The position numbers and the translations under genes are program-made. Below are positions 20,466 to 22,328 of a stretch of 22,328 nt of DNA, one piece after another. The notes under the pieces were generated by a model that saw only the letters and a program-made list of their open reading frames with translations, was not told where the DNA came from and made no database searches. The DNA is from an uncultured Planctomycetota bacterium (GTDB lineage: Bacteria; Planctomycetota; UBA1135; GCA-002686595). The stretch's first letter is position 1. Each line of letters starts with the position of its first letter. The stretch lies in the NCBI GenBank assembly GCA_903829565.1, contig CAIKQM010000563.1, forward strand, positions 1 through 22,328. Reading direction: 5' to 3'.

Positions 20466-22328
20466 TCCGGTAGCGGCCTTGTTGCCGCAGTCGTCTGCCG
20501 CGCGCCTAGACCGCGCACAGCGTTTGGTGCGTTGTTTGCAGCTGTTGGTCGACGATGCTTGCTCTGGCGATGGCGGCCGCACCAGCCTAGGTTGGGAGTC
20601 TGCGCGCAGTGAGCTGGAGCGCGCTGCGCAAGGTGACCTGCGCGCTGCCGTTGAGGTGTTGCTGCAGCGCGCGATTGCTGCCTTGGCGGGCCCTGGCACG
20701 TGGTTGGTCTTGGGCACTCTTGAAGGTGATGTGCGGCGTGCCTGGCGCGTACTGGATGATCATGCCGAGGACCATCCTTGGTTGCCTACACCCGAGGAAG
20801 CCCATGTAGAGCCGCGGCCGTGGGCCTTGCGGCTGTTGGAGGCGTGGAAGCGCTGTGGTGCTGAAGAGTCCAGCCTCGTGCTGTGGCGGGCGCGCATCGA
20901 GCATGCCTGTGGCGAATGGCGTGCGGCAGAGTCAAGTTTGCGTGACAGACTGCGGACGCGCTGGGACATGCAGTCGTGGAAAGCACTGGTTGCTGTGTTG
21001 TTGGAACGCGGTGCAGCTCGCGAGGCCCATCAAGTCCTCGTGGAGGGTCTGCAGGCCGAGCCCGCACGTAGTCAGGACGGGGAACTTAGGCGTTTGGCTG
21101 CTTGGGCAGCCTGTGCCGTAGGTGATTGGCCTCAAGCCCGCCTCTTGGCGCTGGGCCTTGAGCCGCAGCCGTCCGCCAGCGCTGCATGGGAGCTGCGCGA
21201 GCGACTGGGGGAGATTTACACAGCGCTGCCTGCGCGACCGCCAGAGCCCGGACAGCCGCGCTATGTGCCGCCTTTCGAGCGCGCGGCGTGCGGCGCTTGC
21301 GCCTTGCTGGTGTACGCGCACGGGCCTCAGGGTGTGCACTTGGTGCGCTCCGAAGTATCCGCTGGCTTGCGCGAGCGTGTCACCACGCATGCGCGCGAAC
21401 GCGACGAAAGCCTGAGTGTGCCCACCAGTCGTGAGGCGCGTTTGCTGGCGAGTGTGGCCGTGCAGATCGACCATCGACGCGATGGCGCCGGCCCGCTGGA
21501 GGGTGTGCTCGGTACGCACAGCGTGTGTGTGGCCTTGGCTCCCATCGTGGATGCTGAAGGCGAACCCATGGGGTGGTTGCATGCAGAGTTCGAGCATCAT
21601 CTAGCGCCGGCGCAGCACACCCTGCGCGCGTGGGCTCAAACCTTGGCGGTCTCATTGCGTTCCGCGCAGCAGGCGCCTGTTGGTGCGAACCGCGAGTCGG
21701 CGCGCGCATGTGAGCCGTCTGCACAGACTCAATGGCCGCACACACGAGCCGAGTTCGCCTTCGTGGTGGAGCAGTTGGGCATGAAGGTCAACCAACGCTT
21801 GTGGCGCGGCTACTTGCCCGAAGGCGGCCAAGCGCTGGAAGTTGCGCACGGCGGCTTGCTCTCGCTATTGCAAGCGCCGGCAGGCCAAGCCCGCGCGGTG
21901 ACGCGGGCCATGTCCCTGCGCACCTGTGTCGGTTGGGACGAGCCTGACGAGCGCCTCGCGTGTAGTCGTGAGGCGCGTTCCGGCCAAGTCTTGCCGTTCG
22001 AACTGGAAGGCCGGACTGCTGCGCTGTTGGTCTACGAGTCGGTGCGTTCACGCGACTTTGCGGCCTTCCGTGCGGCGCCGGCTTTGCAGTACGCAGCCGA
22101 ACGTGCGCCGGCATTGCGCTTGGCGGCGTTCCAGGATGTGCATGCGCAAGAAGATGGTTGGGCGCCTGTCTGGGATACTAGCAGGCGCGATGTGTTGGAG
22201 TTCGCACGCCGCGTGGTCATCGCCGCGCGCGCGCGCACCACGGTCGTCGTGTCCGGTGAACGCGGCGTGGGCAAGACGATGATCGCGCGTTGGATGCACT
22301 ATGAGAGCGGGCGCGAGGCCCTGCATGT
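20449..22328 (+). CDS. TPR-like/GAF-like/AAA+ regulator, sigma-54 activator-like (3' end beyond window)
   Basis: The frame opens at ATG 20449 with GGAGG 6 nt upstream and runs without a stop to the window end, giving 626 residues of a longer protein. About residues 1-110 are helical; about 120-260 look like TPR-type repeats; about 269-404 and 433-566 each have the alternation of a GAF-like sensor domain, the first with a C-x-x-C (ACGACA). The last part begins an AAA+ domain: VVVSGERGVGKTMIARWMHYESGR, with Walker A G603-T610. That arrangement (SGE-x-G-x-GK, then AR-x-x-H-x-x-S-x-R) is the start of the sigma-54 interaction domain of bacterial enhancer-binding proteins. The GAFTGA loop that would prove sigma-54 contact lies outside the window. 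Confidence 0.75.
   Translation, partial: MALVDDPVAALLPQSSAARLDRAQRLVRCLQLLVDDACSGDGGRTSLGWESARSELERAAQGDLRAAVEVLLQRAIAALAGPGTWLVLGTLEGDVRRAWRVLDDHAEDHPWLPTPEEAHVEPRPWALRLLEAWKRCGAEESSLVLWRARIEHACGEWRAAESSLRDRLRTRWDMQSWKALVAVLLERGAAREAHQVLVEGLQAEPARSQDGELRRLAAWAACAVGDWPQARLLALGLEPQPSASAAWELRERLGEIYTALPARPPEPGQPRYVPPFERAACGACALLVYAHGPQGVHLVRSEVSAGLRERVTTHARERDESLSVPTSREARLLASVAVQIDHRRDGAGPLEGVLGTHSVCVALAPIVDAEGEPMGWLHAEFEHHLAPAQHTLRAWAQTLAVSLRSAQQAPVGANRESARACEPSAQTQWPHTRAEFAFVVEQLGMKVNQRLWRGYLPEGGQALEVAHGGLLSLLQAPAGQARAVTRAMSLRTCVGWDEPDERLACSREARSGQVLPFELEGRTAALLVYESVRSRDFAAFRAAPALQYAAERAPALRLAAFQDVHAQEDGWAPVWDTSRRDVLEFARRVVIAARARTTVVVSGERGVGKTMIARWMHYESGREALH

Noticed and set aside
1..22328. 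CRISPR array, insertion sequence, integrase or prophage
   Set aside because: No regularly spaced repeats, no transposase or recombinase motifs and no terminal inverted repeats were seen; all genes look chromosomal.

Overview
This is a GC-rich bacterial chromosomal window with short intergenic gaps, heavy use of TTG for leucine, GTG and TTG starts, and few strong Shine-Dalgarno sites. The gene content (a Gld-type ABC operon with a DUF4340 protein, a YdjY-domain lipoprotein-size secreted protein, a short inositol-phosphate synthase, a large GAF/AAA+ regulator, a CPXCG zinc-ribbon protein) best fits a Planctomycetota member. That assignment is an inference from gene families; no rRNA or other decisive marker is present.

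Left part (1-8035). A DUF2237 gene runs off the left edge on the minus strand and starts 7 nt after the CCA end of a tRNA-Ser(UGA). Upstream of the tRNA, also on minus, is a bifunctional-nuclease-domain protein. Divergent from it is a plus-strand run: a Rhizobium-type L-asparaginase, NAD(P)H-hydrate dehydratase (nnrD), an unusual thymidylate synthase ThyX, a secreted YdjY-domain protein, an unrecognised membrane protein and inositol-3-phosphate synthase (ino1), ending at a hairpin. A small membrane protein translationally coupled to a DNA/RNA methylase follows.

Middle (8058-15886). A minus-strand operon encodes an ABC ATPase, ABC-2/GldF-like permease, GldG-like auxiliary protein and DUF4340 protein. 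Divergent from it is a large protein that joins a complete ZIP metal transporter to a complete SO_0444-type (DUF318) Cu/Zn efflux permease in one chain. It is followed by a SlyD-like peptidyl-prolyl isomerase with a His-rich tail and a coupled four-CXXC zinc-ribbon protein.

Right part (15890-22328). An RlmL-like THUMP methyltransferase (minus), a secreted SGNH-like protein whose catalytic-serine position looks replaced (plus), and enoyl-ACP reductase fabI (minus) precede a 325-nt AT-richer regulatory gap. Then comes a three-gene overlapping cluster: a remote sigma-70-like protein, an unrecognised helical protein, and a large TPR-like/GAF-like/AAA+ regulator cut off by the window end just after its Walker A motif. 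This cluster is the best candidate here for an undescribed system.

A hexamer of the form TAnnCT recurs immediately upstream of most transcription-unit starts, sometimes so close to the start codon that the transcripts would be leaderless. It is proposed as this genome's -10 element.
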